Positions 27,507 to 36,020 of a stretch of 64,000 bases of DNA are shown here, one piece after another. The position numbers and the translations under genes are program-made. The first letter of the stretch is position 1. Each line of letters starts with the position of its first letter. This DNA is from Clostridia bacterium (GTDB lineage Bacteria > Bacillota > Clostridia > Christensenellales > CAG-314): contig CAAGHL010000007.1 in the NCBI GenBank assembly GCA_900769665.1, forward strand, positions 1 through 64,000, given 5' to 3'. The notes below the pieces were generated by a model that was not told the DNA's origin, did not search any database, and saw only the letters and a program-made list of their open reading frames with translations.

Positions 27507-27572
27507 TTACCCAAAGTTTTTGGGGAAAGGGTGCTGGAAACCCCACTTTTTTCAAAAAAGGGGTTTCCCCGC
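27507..27572 (-). repeat. Hairpin repeat family, copy 1
   Basis: Read on the minus strand: GCGGGGAAACCCC, then CTTTTTTGAAAAAAG in the loop, then the closing arm, followed by an ACCCTTTCCCC and AAAAACTTT tail. It has the same organisation as 41668-41735 and 55593-55660. No coding frame covers it. The rest of 27329-27627 is AT-rich intergenic DNA with no other feature seen. Confidence 0.7.
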
Positions 27573-27627
27573 AAAAAAACAAAAGAATAAAAATTAAAAA
27601 CAAAACAAAAACTAATAGTTAAAACTA

Positions 27628-27656
27628 TTGTATTATTTATCGATTTGTGGTACAAT
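27628..27656 (+). promoter_or_regulatory. SigA promoter for yicC
   Basis: TTGTAT (27628-27633), a 17-base spacer and TACAAT (27651-27656). Confidence 0.65.
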
Positions 27657-27702
27657 GTAATGTACCCAAATGGGGCGATTTTCCGATTGGCAGGTGGCAA
27701 TA

Positions 27703-28581
27703 ATGAAAAGTATGACCGGCTACGGCAAAGCCACGGTGACCCGAGGCAACCGAGAACTTACAATCGAACTGAAAAGCGTCAATCACCGCTTCTTGGACAT
27801 TTCCACCAAGATTCCTCGTATGTTTATTGCGCACGAGGACATCATCCGCAAAGTGCTTGGCGAAAAGTTGTCGCGCGGACACGTCGATGTGTTCCTCAAC
27901 TACAAACCTGACGAAAACAGCGGCAAAGCGGTTGTGGTGGACGAAGGCTTGGCAAATAGCTACGTGCAGTGCGCCAAACAGCTGTCGGAAAGGTTTTTGG
28001 AGCTGAAAAACGACTTTACGCTAAACGCACTCATGCGCATGAACGACGTACTGTCCGTGCAACAAACGGACGACGACGAAACGATCCTGCGCGAAATGCT
28101 TGCCGAAGCGGTGGAACAAGCCGCCGACAAACTCAACGAGATGCGAGAGGCGGAAGGCAACAAGTTGCGCATTGACCTGCTTGGAAAAATCGACAACATC
28201 GAGCTATTGCTCGGCAAGGTGAAGGAGTACGCCCCGAAGGTAGCGGAGGACTACCGCGAAAAGCTGAAACAGCGTATTGCAACCGCTCTTGCCCAAGTGG
28301 AAATGGACGAGGCAAAGCTTGCCAACGAAGTGTGTTTCTTCGTGGACAAAAGCTGTATCGACGAGGAAATCACTCGCCTGACCAGCCACATCGCCCACGC
28401 ACGTGAGATACTTGCCGAAAAGCAACCCGTAGGGCGCAAGCTCGACTTCTTGGTGCAGGAGTTCAACCGCGAAACCAACACGATATGCAGCAAGAGCAGT
28501 TACCTCGAGCTGACAAACGTAGCGTTGGAAATGAAAAACGAAATCGAAAAACTGCGCGAGCAAGTGCAGAATATGGAGTGA
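27703..28581 (+). CDS. yicC: YicC/YloC family endoribonuclease
   Basis: 292-residue YicC-type protein, a family with endoribonuclease activity. The N terminus MKSMTGYGKATVTRGNRELT and the C terminus GRKLDFLVQEFNRETNTICSKS are both diagnostic. The ATG at 27703 is preferred over one at 27670 because AGGTGG lies just upstream and the protein then begins exactly where the family begins. In Bacillus the gene is followed by remA and gmk; remA is missing here. Confidence 0.94.
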   Translation: MKSMTGYGKATVTRGNRELTIELKSVNHRFLDISTKIPRMFIAHEDIIRKVLGEKLSRGHVDVFLNYKPDENSGKAVVVDEGLANSYVQCAKQLSERFLELKNDFTLNALMRMNDVLSVQQTDDDETILREMLAEAVEQAADKLNEMREAEGNKLRIDLLGKIDNIELLLGKVKEYAPKVAEDYREKLKQRIATALAQVEMDEAKLANEVCFFVDKSCIDEEITRLTSHIAHAREILAEKQPVGRKLDFLVQEFNRETNTICSKSSYLELTNVALEMKNEIEKLREQVQNME

Positions 28582-28619
28582 TTTGGCGCAATTACTACAA
28601 AATTCGGCATTTTACATAG

Positions 28620-28638
28620 TACTATTACGGACATAGTA
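28620..28638 (+). repeat. TACTAT-N7-ATAGTA inverted repeat, copy 3
   Basis: TACTAT, spacer TACGGAC, ATAGTA, in the yicC-gmk intergenic region where remA is usually found. Confidence 0.85.
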
Positions 28639-28754
28639 CGCCAATTTTGAGTAAAAACAGCGCATATTGCTCAACCAAACCAAACATAAGTAAACTTGAT
28701 TGAATATTTGTCAACGAATAACAAACAATAATTTGTTGGCAGTTAGGAGTAGAT

Positions 28755-29330
28755 ATGGAACAAAACAAAGGAAGACTAATCATCATTTCCGGTCCGAGCG
28801 GTGCAGGCAAAGGCACAATTTGCGCCGAGTTGCTTCGTCAAATGCCCGACCTTGTCATCAGCCGTTCGGCTACAACACGTGCGCCACGTCCCAACGAGCG
28901 CAAAAACCGCAGTTACTTCTTCGTTTCCACGGAAACTTTCTTGGAAATGGTCAAGAACAACGAATTGTTGGAGTACGACCAACACTTCGAGCATTACTAC
29001 GGCACGCCCAAAAAGTTTGTGGTGGACATGCTCAACTTCGGCAAGGACGTCATCCTCGAAATCGACGTAAAGGGCGCATTGCAAGTAAAGGACAACTATC
29101 CCGACAGCTTGCTGTTTTTCATCGAAGCCCCCAGCGAAGAAGCTTTGTACGAACGCTTGGTCAAGCGCGGTAGCGAAACGGAAGAAAAAATCCAAATCCG
29201 CATGGCTCGCACCAAGTTGGAGCTTGCGCAACGCAACAAGTACGATTACTGCATCATGAACGACGACGTGGATCGCGCCGTCAAAGAAATTATCGATATT
29301 TTGAATAAAAATAAGGAGCAACAAAAATGA
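28755..29330 (+). CDS. gmk: Guanylate kinase
   Basis: Phosphorylates GMP to GDP. 191 residues with the P-loop GPSGAGKGT at 13-21, SRSATTRAPRPNE in the GMP-binding region, and EIDVKGALQVK. The ATG follows TAGGAGTAGAT. Its TGA overlaps the rpoZ ATG (ATGA). This begins a tight operon running gmk-rpoZ-coaBC-priA. Confidence 0.96.
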   Translation: MEQNKGRLIIISGPSGAGKGTICAELLRQMPDLVISRSATTRAPRPNERKNRSYFFVSTETFLEMVKNNELLEYDQHFEHYYGTPKKFVVDMLNFGKDVILEIDVKGALQVKDNYPDSLLFFIEAPSEEALYERLVKRGSETEEKIQIRMARTKLELAQRNKYDYCIMNDDVDRAVKEIIDILNKNKEQQK

Positions 29331-29512
29331 TTTCCAATCCTCCCATTGACGAACTTACGGAAAAAGCAGGCGACAAGTATTCTCTTTGCTGTGTAATTGC
29401 CAAGCGCGCTAAGGAACTTAGCCAAAGCCTCGACGTGCCGCAATACTTCAAAGCAATCAGCTACGCCGCAAAGGAATTTGACGAAGGTCGTACCGAAATC
29501 GTCAAAAGATAG
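29327..29512 (+). CDS. rpoZ: RNA polymerase omega subunit
   Basis: 61-residue omega subunit that aids assembly of RNA polymerase. It opens with PPIDELTEKAGDKYSLCCVIAKRAKEL, which matches the conserved omega core. It follows gmk by a 4-base overlap, the usual place. It is short but within the range of Clostridia omegas. Confidence 0.93.
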   Translation: MISNPPIDELTEKAGDKYSLCCVIAKRAKELSQSLDVPQYFKAISYAAKEFDEGRTEIVKR

Positions 29513-29605
29513 TTTTGCAAATTGTCTTTGCGTGCGGTAGGTAGTGCAACTTTGCAAACAACAATGGTGCCGTGGCTAATTAGTTTGCGGCAAATACGGT
29601 GGACA

Positions 29606-30796
29606 ATGAGTAGTGTATTTGAGGGTAAAAACATAGTCGTAGGTGTGTGCGGCGGTATTGCGGCATACAAAACTTGCGAATTGGTGCGTGCATTTGTCAA
29701 GCGCGGCGCAAACGTGGACGTCATCATGACGGAGCATGCCACGCATTTTGTCACGCCGTTGACCCTCGAAACGCTAAGCAACAACCCCGTGTCCGTCGAT
29801 ATGTTTGCAACTCACGCCCATCGCGAAGTGGAGCACGTTTCCCTTGCAAAAAAAGCCGATTTGTTTGTTGTTTGCCCTGCAACGGCAAATGTCGTGGGTA
29901 AATATGCCAACGGTATTGCCGACGACATGCTGTCTACCACGCTTATGGCTACGACGTCGCAAGTTGTCGTGTGCCCTGCAATGAACAAAAACATGTACAA
30001 CAGTGCGGCATACAAACAAAACGTGCAAACGCTTAAACAACGCGGAGTGCAGTTTGTCGATTCCGCCGTCGGCTTCCTTGCTTGCGGTGACATCGGCGAA
30101 GGCAGACTTGCGCCTATTGACGAAATCGTTACTTTTTGCGAGAGTGCGCTGACAAAGCTTGCCTTGCCCAAAGATTTACTCGGCAAACGTGTGCTTGTAA
30201 CCTGCGGCGCCACCTACGAAAAGTTGGACGACGCGCGTTGTATCACAAATTTCAGTAGCGGACGTATGGGTGCGGCAATCGTGCAAGCGGCATTGGGTCG
30301 CGGTGCAGAAGTAACCGTGGTGCTCGCCCGTCACGAAGTACCCGTCGACCCTCGCGCAACGGTGGTAAACGTCGCCACCACGCAAGATATGTACGACCAA
30401 GTGCTTGCAAGAGTTGCCGACACCGACATCTTTATCTTTGCAGGCGCGCCGTGCGACTACCGCCCCGAGGTTGTTTCCGACAGCAAAATCAAAAGCGACG
30501 AGCTGACGATAAAGTTTGTCAAAAACCCCGACATTGCGCAAGCCGTCGGCAAGGTGAAGGGCAGCAAGTTTGTGTGCGTGTTCAGTGCGGAAACCGACCA
30601 TTGCGAGGAAAACGCTCGTGCCAAACTCACCAAGAAAAACGCCGATTTGTGCGTGCTTAACGACGTCAAGCACAACAGCGTATTCGGCAACGACACCAAC
30701 GTTGTCACGCTTATTACAAAAGATTCCGCTACGCCTTACCCCGAAATGGACAAGTACGACGTGGCAAATTTGATACTGGACAGGACGGTGCAATGA
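29606..30796 (+). CDS. coaBC: Bifunctional PPC decarboxylase / PPC synthetase
   Basis: Makes 4'-phosphopantetheine from 4'-phosphopantothenate and cysteine, for coenzyme A. 396 residues. The CoaC flavoprotein half carries GGIAAYK, the histidine in REVEHVSL near residue 77, CPAMNKNMY, and the substrate flap ACGDIGEGR near 160. The CoaB half carries TCGATYEKLDD, NFSSGRMG and KIKSDELTIKFVKNPDI. An open frame extends to 29522, but the start at 29606 fits the family N terminus. The TGA overlaps priA. Confidence 0.94.
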   Translation: MSSVFEGKNIVVGVCGGIAAYKTCELVRAFVKRGANVDVIMTEHATHFVTPLTLETLSNNPVSVDMFATHAHREVEHVSLAKKADLFVVCPATANVVGKYANGIADDMLSTTLMATTSQVVVCPAMNKNMYNSAAYKQNVQTLKQRGVQFVDSAVGFLACGDIGEGRLAPIDEIVTFCESALTKLALPKDLLGKRVLVTCGATYEKLDDARCITNFSSGRMGAAIVQAALGRGAEVTVVLARHEVPVDPRATVVNVATTQDMYDQVLARVADTDIFIFAGAPCDYRPEVVSDSKIKSDELTIKFVKNPDIAQAVGKVKGSKFVCVFSAETDHCEENARAKLTKKNADLCVLNDVKHNSVFGNDTNVVTLITKDSATPYPEMDKYDVANLILDRTVQ

Positions 30797-32988
30797 TTTA
30801 CTCCGTAATTGTAGACATTTCCGCCAGCGAGGTGGACCGAATATTTGACTACAAGGGCGCAGGGTATACCGTCGGAAGCCGAGTGTTGGTCAACTTTGCC
30901 AACCGACGTGTGGAAGGGTACATTGTTGAGGAAAAAACTACCAGCGACTGTCCGCCAAACAAACTGAAAGAGATTATCTGCGCTTTGGACGACTACCCCG
31001 TCGTTTTGCCCGAGCTGTTGGAACTTGGCAAATACATGCGCGCGCAATACCATTTGCGTTGGGTGGACGTTTTGCGGTTGTTTATCCCTGCCGAAATGCG
31101 CGGAAACCGCGTCAAGGTGCTTAGCAAAAAGCAAGCCGCCTTGGCAAGCGACAATATTGACGAAATGTTAGCCTCACTGAAACCCAACGCCGTCAAGCAG
31201 AGGGATTTGGTGACTTTTTTATACAAAAACGGCGCAACGCTGTGCGAAAAGCTTAACGCCACATTCGGCAACGGCGCATTGAAGTCGCTAGTGGACAAGG
31301 GGTTTGTCATCGTGACGGAAGTTACCGTTTCTCGCACGCCTTACAAGGACCTTGCCCCGATCGAGCAATCCAAGCGCACGCTTATGCCTGCCCAACAAAA
31401 TGCGGTGGACACAATCCTTGCCGACCGACAAGGGCAATACCTGTTGCACGGTGTGACGGGTAGCGGCAAAACGGAAGTTTATCTTACCATCATCGACCGA
31501 ATTGTGAGCGAGGGCAAAACTTGCATAATGCTTGTGCCGGAAATAAGCCTTACGCCCAACATGCTAAGACAGTTGCGGTTACGTTTCGGCGACAAAGTTG
31601 CGTTGTTACATAGCGGTTTGTCCGTCGGCGAACGCTTTGACGAGTGGTTGCGCCTACGTAACGGGCAAGCGCAAATTGCCATAGGCGCACGTAGCGCAGT
31701 TTTTGCGCCGCTGACAAACCTAGGTGCGATCATCATCGACGAGGAACACGACGGCAGTTATATTTCCGACTTCAACCCGCGTTACAATACAATCGACGTT
31801 GCCAAGTTTCGTGCCAAAGCCGACAGCGCATTGTTGGTGCTAGGTAGCGCAACGCCGTCGCTGACGAGCTTTTACCAAGCCAAACGAGGCGAGTTGAAAC
31901 TCATTTCCATGCCCGAACGCATAAACAAACGTCCGTTGCCCACAGTGCATGTGGTGGACATGACGTTGGAAACGAGGAACGGCAACAAAGGGATATTCAG
32001 CAATTTGCTGAAGGAACGCCTTGCCAAGACTATTGCCGACGGCAACCAAGCAATGCTTTTCCTCAATAGGCGTGGTTACAGCAGTTTTTTGATGTGTACG
32101 AAGTGCGGCTATGTCGCCAAGTGCCTCGATTGCGACGTAAGTCTTACCGTCCACCGCGAGGACAACATGCTGAAATGCCATTACTGCGGTAAGCAGTACT
32201 ACATGTTGACCCGTTGTCCGCAGTGCCACGAGGAAAGTTTCCGCCAAGGACGTATCGGCACGCAACAAATCGTGGAACTACTTGGCGGTATGTTTCCCGA
32301 TGTCAAGGTGTTGCGCATGGACGCCGACACGACCAAAAACAAGGAAGGGCACATCAAGATTTTGGAAGCGTTCGGCAAGGGCGAAGCGCAAATACTTGTC
32401 GGTACGCAAATGATTGCCAAGGGGCATGACTTCCCCAAGGTGACCCTTGTAGGCATACTTGACGGCGACCAAAGTTTGCATAGGGATGACTACCTTGCGA
32501 CGGAGCGAACCTTTCAGCTAATTACGCAGGTTGCAGGGCGTAGCGGACGTGATACGTTGCCCGGGGAAGTGGTACTGCAAACATACACTCCGACCCATTA
32601 CTGCTTGCAATTGGCGGCGCGACAAGATTACCTAGGGTTTTATCGTAGGGAGATTAACCTGCGGGAAGCGGCGGCGTTTCCGCCCTTTTCCGAAATCGTG
32701 CGGATACTGTACCAAGGGGAAAACGAAAAAAGCTGTATCGACCAACTGACCGAGCAGTATGCGCAAATCGTGGACCTCAAACAACAGCACCCCGAAGCGT
32801 TTTTGTATTTGGACAAAATGCGTTGTCCGTTGAAGCGCGCGGAAAAGAAATTCCGTTTCCAAATACTGATGAAGCTAAATACAAATTGTCTAAGCGAGAT
32901 TTTGCCTCAAATATATGCCGTGGTGGACGACCGTAGCCTTCCCGACGTGCAAATTTTTGCCGAGCGAGATCCGCAAAACCTTACATAA
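30793..32988 (+). CDS. priA: Primosomal protein N' (replication restart helicase)
   Basis: SF2 helicase that reloads the replisome at stalled forks. 731 residues: N-terminal 3'-DNA-end binding domain, Walker A GVTGSGKTEVYL near residue 219, DEEHDGSY as box II, and eight cysteines for two zinc ions (CTKCGYVAKCLDC, CHYC, CPQC) in the middle. Motif V/VI is present in LVGTQMIAKGHDFP and QVAGRSGR. It is coupled to coaBC by an ATGA overlap. Confidence 0.96.
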   Translation: MIYSVIVDISASEVDRIFDYKGAGYTVGSRVLVNFANRRVEGYIVEEKTTSDCPPNKLKEIICALDDYPVVLPELLELGKYMRAQYHLRWVDVLRLFIPAEMRGNRVKVLSKKQAALASDNIDEMLASLKPNAVKQRDLVTFLYKNGATLCEKLNATFGNGALKSLVDKGFVIVTEVTVSRTPYKDLAPIEQSKRTLMPAQQNAVDTILADRQGQYLLHGVTGSGKTEVYLTIIDRIVSEGKTCIMLVPEISLTPNMLRQLRLRFGDKVALLHSGLSVGERFDEWLRLRNGQAQIAIGARSAVFAPLTNLGAIIIDEEHDGSYISDFNPRYNTIDVAKFRAKADSALLVLGSATPSLTSFYQAKRGELKLISMPERINKRPLPTVHVVDMTLETRNGNKGIFSNLLKERLAKTIADGNQAMLFLNRRGYSSFLMCTKCGYVAKCLDCDVSLTVHREDNMLKCHYCGKQYYMLTRCPQCHEESFRQGRIGTQQIVELLGGMFPDVKVLRMDADTTKNKEGHIKILEAFGKGEAQILVGTQMIAKGHDFPKVTLVGILDGDQSLHRDDYLATERTFQLITQVAGRSGRDTLPGEVVLQTYTPTHYCLQLAARQDYLGFYRREINLREAAAFPPFSEIVRILYQGENEKSCIDQLTEQYAQIVDLKQQHPEAFLYLDKMRCPLKRAEKKFRFQILMKLNTNCLSEILPQIYAVVDDRSLPDVQIFAERDPQNLT

Positions 32989-33033
32989 ATACAAAGTTTC
33001 AAGGCGTAAAGCTTTTTGCGCCAAGGAGGAAGT

Positions 33034-33495
33034 ATGGCAAGAAGAAAAATAGTGCAAGTCGGCGACCCGATTTTGCGTAAAGTATGCAAGCCCGTCGAAA
33101 ACTTCGACAGCAAACTTGGCGAACTTATCGACGACATGATCGAAACGTTGCATCACGCTGAGGGACTCGGTTTGGCGGCTCCGCAAGTGGGTATACTGCG
33201 CCGCGTGTGCATAGTGGAGTACGACGACGAGCTGTACGAACTTGTCAACCCCAAGCTTGTCAAATCCAAAGGCAAGTGCGTGGACAACGAAGGGTGTTTG
33301 TCTGTGCCCGGTTACCGCGGACTTGTGGAACGCCCCGAGCAAATAGACATCACCTACTTCGACCGCAACGGCAAACAGCACAAGTTGCACGCCGAGGGGT
33401 ACTTTGCGCGTGTGTTCTTGCACGAAATGGACCACTTGGAGGGAATTTTGTTTTGCGACAAAATGATAAAAAAGATACTTGACGACGAAGAGTAG
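33034..33495 (+). CDS. def: Peptide deformylase
   Basis: Removes the N-terminal formyl group from new proteins. 153 residues with all three motifs: GLGLAAPQVG (45-54), EGCLSVPG (86-93) and HEMDHLEG (130-137), which supply the metal-binding Cys and two His. The ATG at 33034 follows AAGGAGGAAGT. It pairs functionally with fmt, encoded next. Confidence 0.96.
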   Translation: MARRKIVQVGDPILRKVCKPVENFDSKLGELIDDMIETLHHAEGLGLAAPQVGILRRVCIVEYDDELYELVNPKLVKSKGKCVDNEGCLSVPGYRGLVERPEQIDITYFDRNGKQHKLHAEGYFARVFLHEMDHLEGILFCDKMIKKILDDEE

Positions 33496-33510
33496 TAGCG
33501 GACGTTGTTT

Positions 33511-33539
33511 TTGACATACTATTACTGACATAGTATTCT
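33511..33539 (+). promoter_or_regulatory. SigA promoter for fmt with the inverted repeat as spacer
   Basis: TTGACA (33511-33516) and TATTCT (33534-33539) are separated by exactly 17 bases (33517-33533), nearly all of which is copy 4 of the TACTAT inverted repeat. A protein bound to the repeat would cover the promoter. Confidence 0.65.
33517..33535 (+). repeat. TACTAT-N7-ATAGTA inverted repeat, copy 4
   Basis: TACTAT, spacer TACTGAC, ATAGTA, in the def-fmt intergenic region and within a promoter. Confidence 0.85.
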
Positions 33540-33608
33540 ACAATTTTCGATTTTTCGTTATTCTACGGCGGTTTTGTCGTAAAAACTGCTATTTCTAGGA
33601 GGCGGCGC

Positions 33609-34532
33609 ATGAGAGTGATTTTTCTCGGTACACCTGATTTCGGCGTACCCGCATTACAAGCAATATGCAACAAACACGAGGTTGTGGCGTGTGTATGCCA
33701 ACCCGACAAAGTAGGCACTCGAGGAAAGGTGGAGTTTTGCGCAGTCAAAAAGTTTGCCTTGGCGCACAACATACAGCTGTACCAATTTGAAAAGATTTCT
33801 CGCGACGGCGGCGATACGTTGCGTAGCCTTGCGCCCGACATCATGGTGACGGCGGCATACGGACAAATACTGTCACAAGAGATAATCGACATTGCGCCCT
33901 ACGGGATAATCAATATCCACGGCAGTTTGTTGCCCGAGCTTCGCGGTGCGGCACCCATACAATACGCCGTGTGGCAAGGCTTGAAGCAAACAGGCATTAC
34001 AATTTTGCAAACGGTCAAAGCGGTGGACGCAGGCGACATGATTTTGCAAAAAACTTTGGATATTTTGCCCTACGAAACCAACGGCGAATTGTTTGCTCGC
34101 ATGGCTCAACTCGGTGCGGAGGCTGTCGTGGAAGCGCTCGACCAAATTGCAAACGGTACGGCAGTGTACACGCCGCAAGACGAAAGCAAAGCCACGTTTT
34201 GCCACAAGATTTCCGCCGAAACGGAACACATCGATTGGAACAAACCTGCCGACGAGCTGATAAATCTTGTGCGCGCACTTTGCCCGTCGCCGACGGCTTG
34301 GACAAGCTACGACGGCAAACGTATCAAAATATACGCACTGCGCCCGTCGGACAAAGACTACGGAACGCAAACACCCGGTACAATCGTCGAGTGTGGCAAA
34401 AAGGTGCTTGCAGTGGCATGCGCCGACGGAGCCGTCAACATCACGGAACTGCAAAAGGAAAACGGCAAACGCATGGACGTGACTGCGTTTTTGTGCGGCA
34501 CACGTTTGCCTGTCGGAGCGGTGCTTGACTGA
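33609..34532 (+). CDS. fmt: Methionyl-tRNA formyltransferase
   Basis: Formylates initiator Met-tRNA using 10-formyl-THF. 307 residues. The N-terminal Rossmann domain has IFLGTPDFGVPAL, the active-site segment NIHGSLLPELRGAAPIQ (Asn, His), and DAGDMI; a C-terminal OB domain follows. The ATG follows TAGGAGGCGGCGC. Its TGA overlaps the rsmB ATG by one base. Confidence 0.96.
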   Translation: MRVIFLGTPDFGVPALQAICNKHEVVACVCQPDKVGTRGKVEFCAVKKFALAHNIQLYQFEKISRDGGDTLRSLAPDIMVTAAYGQILSQEIIDIAPYGIINIHGSLLPELRGAAPIQYAVWQGLKQTGITILQTVKAVDAGDMILQKTLDILPYETNGELFARMAQLGAEAVVEALDQIANGTAVYTPQDESKATFCHKISAETEHIDWNKPADELINLVRALCPSPTAWTSYDGKRIKIYALRPSDKDYGTQTPGTIVECGKKVLAVACADGAVNITELQKENGKRMDVTAFLCGTRLPVGAVLD

Positions 34533-35800
34533 TGAATACCGCATTTTTGAAAAGTTACGAGGCGTTGCAACAAGTATACGGTAGCGGCGCATTCAGTACG
34601 CAAGCGTTAAACGACGCCCTTGCCAACTGCAAAGCCAAGGATAGGGCGCTTGTAACCAAAGTTGTGTATGGTGTGTTGGACAGCGACATACGCTTAGACT
34701 ACATCATCGCTCGACACGTCAAAAAAATGCCCAAGGGCGATACGCTGATTTTTTTGAAAATCGGCGCATATTGCTTGGCGGAGCTTAGCATACCTACATA
34801 CGCCGTGGTCAACGACGTTGCTGAGCTTGCCAAACTGTCGGAGGACAGGCGCATTGTCGGCTTTGTCAACGCCACACTGAAAGCAATTGCAAAAACACTC
34901 GCAGATGGCACATTGGAGTACCCCGAAGACGAAATACAGCGTTGGTCGGTTGAGTATTCCTACCCCGAGTGGGCGCTGAGAAAGCTCGTCAAGGATTACG
35001 GCAAGCAAAAGGCGCAACAAATAATCTCGGAAAAACCCGAAACAAGTACGGTAGTGCGTTTTACGGCGCATACCGCCCAAGCGCAAGCCGAGGAAAAGTT
35101 CGGTTGTACGTGCGTGCCGACGGTATTTCCCGACGTGTACCGCGTGCAAGGCAAAATCACTCGTCCCGACGAAACGTTTACCGTGCAAAGCCTATCAAGC
35201 ATGGCAATCGCACGTATTTGCGCAAGTTTCGAGCCGAAAACAATGTTGGATTGCTGTTCCGCCCCCGGGGGAAAGTCGGTGTACGTCAAGCAACTTTGCC
35301 CGAAAGCGGACATCACGGCGTGCGACATCCATCCGCACCGTGTTGCGCTTATCGATTCCTACGCCAAGCGCATGCAAGTTTCGCTAAACACGTGCGTTGC
35401 CGACAGCACCGTGTTTGACCCGAGCAAAGAGGGCAAATTCGACCTTGTGCTGTGCGATGTGCCGTGTAGCGGTTTCGGCGTGTTGGACAACCATCCCGAC
35501 ATCAAGATTTTCCGCGAAAACAAGGATATTTCCGAGCTAATGAAGTTACAACGAGCCATACTGTACAACTGCAGTAGGTATGTTGCCGAGGGCGGCACGC
35601 TTGTGTACTCCACATGCACGGTGTTCGACAACGAAAACGGACAGCAAATACGCCGTTTCCTTGCCGACAACGATTGTTTTGCGCCAGGGACAATCGATTT
35701 GCCGCAGTTTCCAGAAGCCGACGGACAAAGCACGCATCAATTTTTGCCATGCGACGGCATGCAAGGCTTTTTTGTCGCCGTGCTGAAAAAGGTTAAATAA
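34532..35800 (+). CDS. rsmB: 16S rRNA (cytosine-967-C5)-methyltransferase
   Basis: 422 residues. An N-terminal NusB-like helical domain (RNA binding) is followed by a SAM-dependent methyltransferase domain. SAM motif I lies in DCCSAPGGKS, the catalytic motif IV is DVPCSGFG and motif VI is STCTVFD. It starts on the TGATG overlap with fmt. rlmN usually follows, and does so here after a 220-base gap. Confidence 0.94.
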   Translation: MNTAFLKSYEALQQVYGSGAFSTQALNDALANCKAKDRALVTKVVYGVLDSDIRLDYIIARHVKKMPKGDTLIFLKIGAYCLAELSIPTYAVVNDVAELAKLSEDRRIVGFVNATLKAIAKTLADGTLEYPEDEIQRWSVEYSYPEWALRKLVKDYGKQKAQQIISEKPETSTVVRFTAHTAQAQAEEKFGCTCVPTVFPDVYRVQGKITRPDETFTVQSLSSMAIARICASFEPKTMLDCCSAPGGKSVYVKQLCPKADITACDIHPHRVALIDSYAKRMQVSLNTCVADSTVFDPSKEGKFDLVLCDVPCSGFGVLDNHPDIKIFRENKDISELMKLQRAILYNCSRYVAEGGTLVYSTCTVFDNENGQQIRRFLADNDCFAPGTIDLPQFPEADGQSTHQFLPCDGMQGFFVAVLKKVK

Positions 35801-35914
35801 CAAGTCTATCGCTTGATTGGCAATTGCATTACAGGCAGTCCTAATCAGCAAACAAAGCAAAAATCAACTATAAATACTTGCGCTAGTACTCGTTTCGAGG
35901 GTAGTGCGCTAAAA

Positions 35915-35941
35915 TTGCCGTAACATATACAAGCACGGCAA
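35915..35941 (+). promoter_or_regulatory. Small hairpin upstream of rlmN
   Basis: TTGCCGT / ACGGCAA with a 13-base loop and no T run of terminator quality. The rest of the 220-base gap 35801-36020 shows no gene or clear promoter. Confidence 0.3.
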
Positions 35942-36020
35942 AACAATATCAAACACTAAAAAACAAACAAGGTGCGATAAACCAAACGCACAAACCCACC
36001 CACGATACACTGAGGCAACA

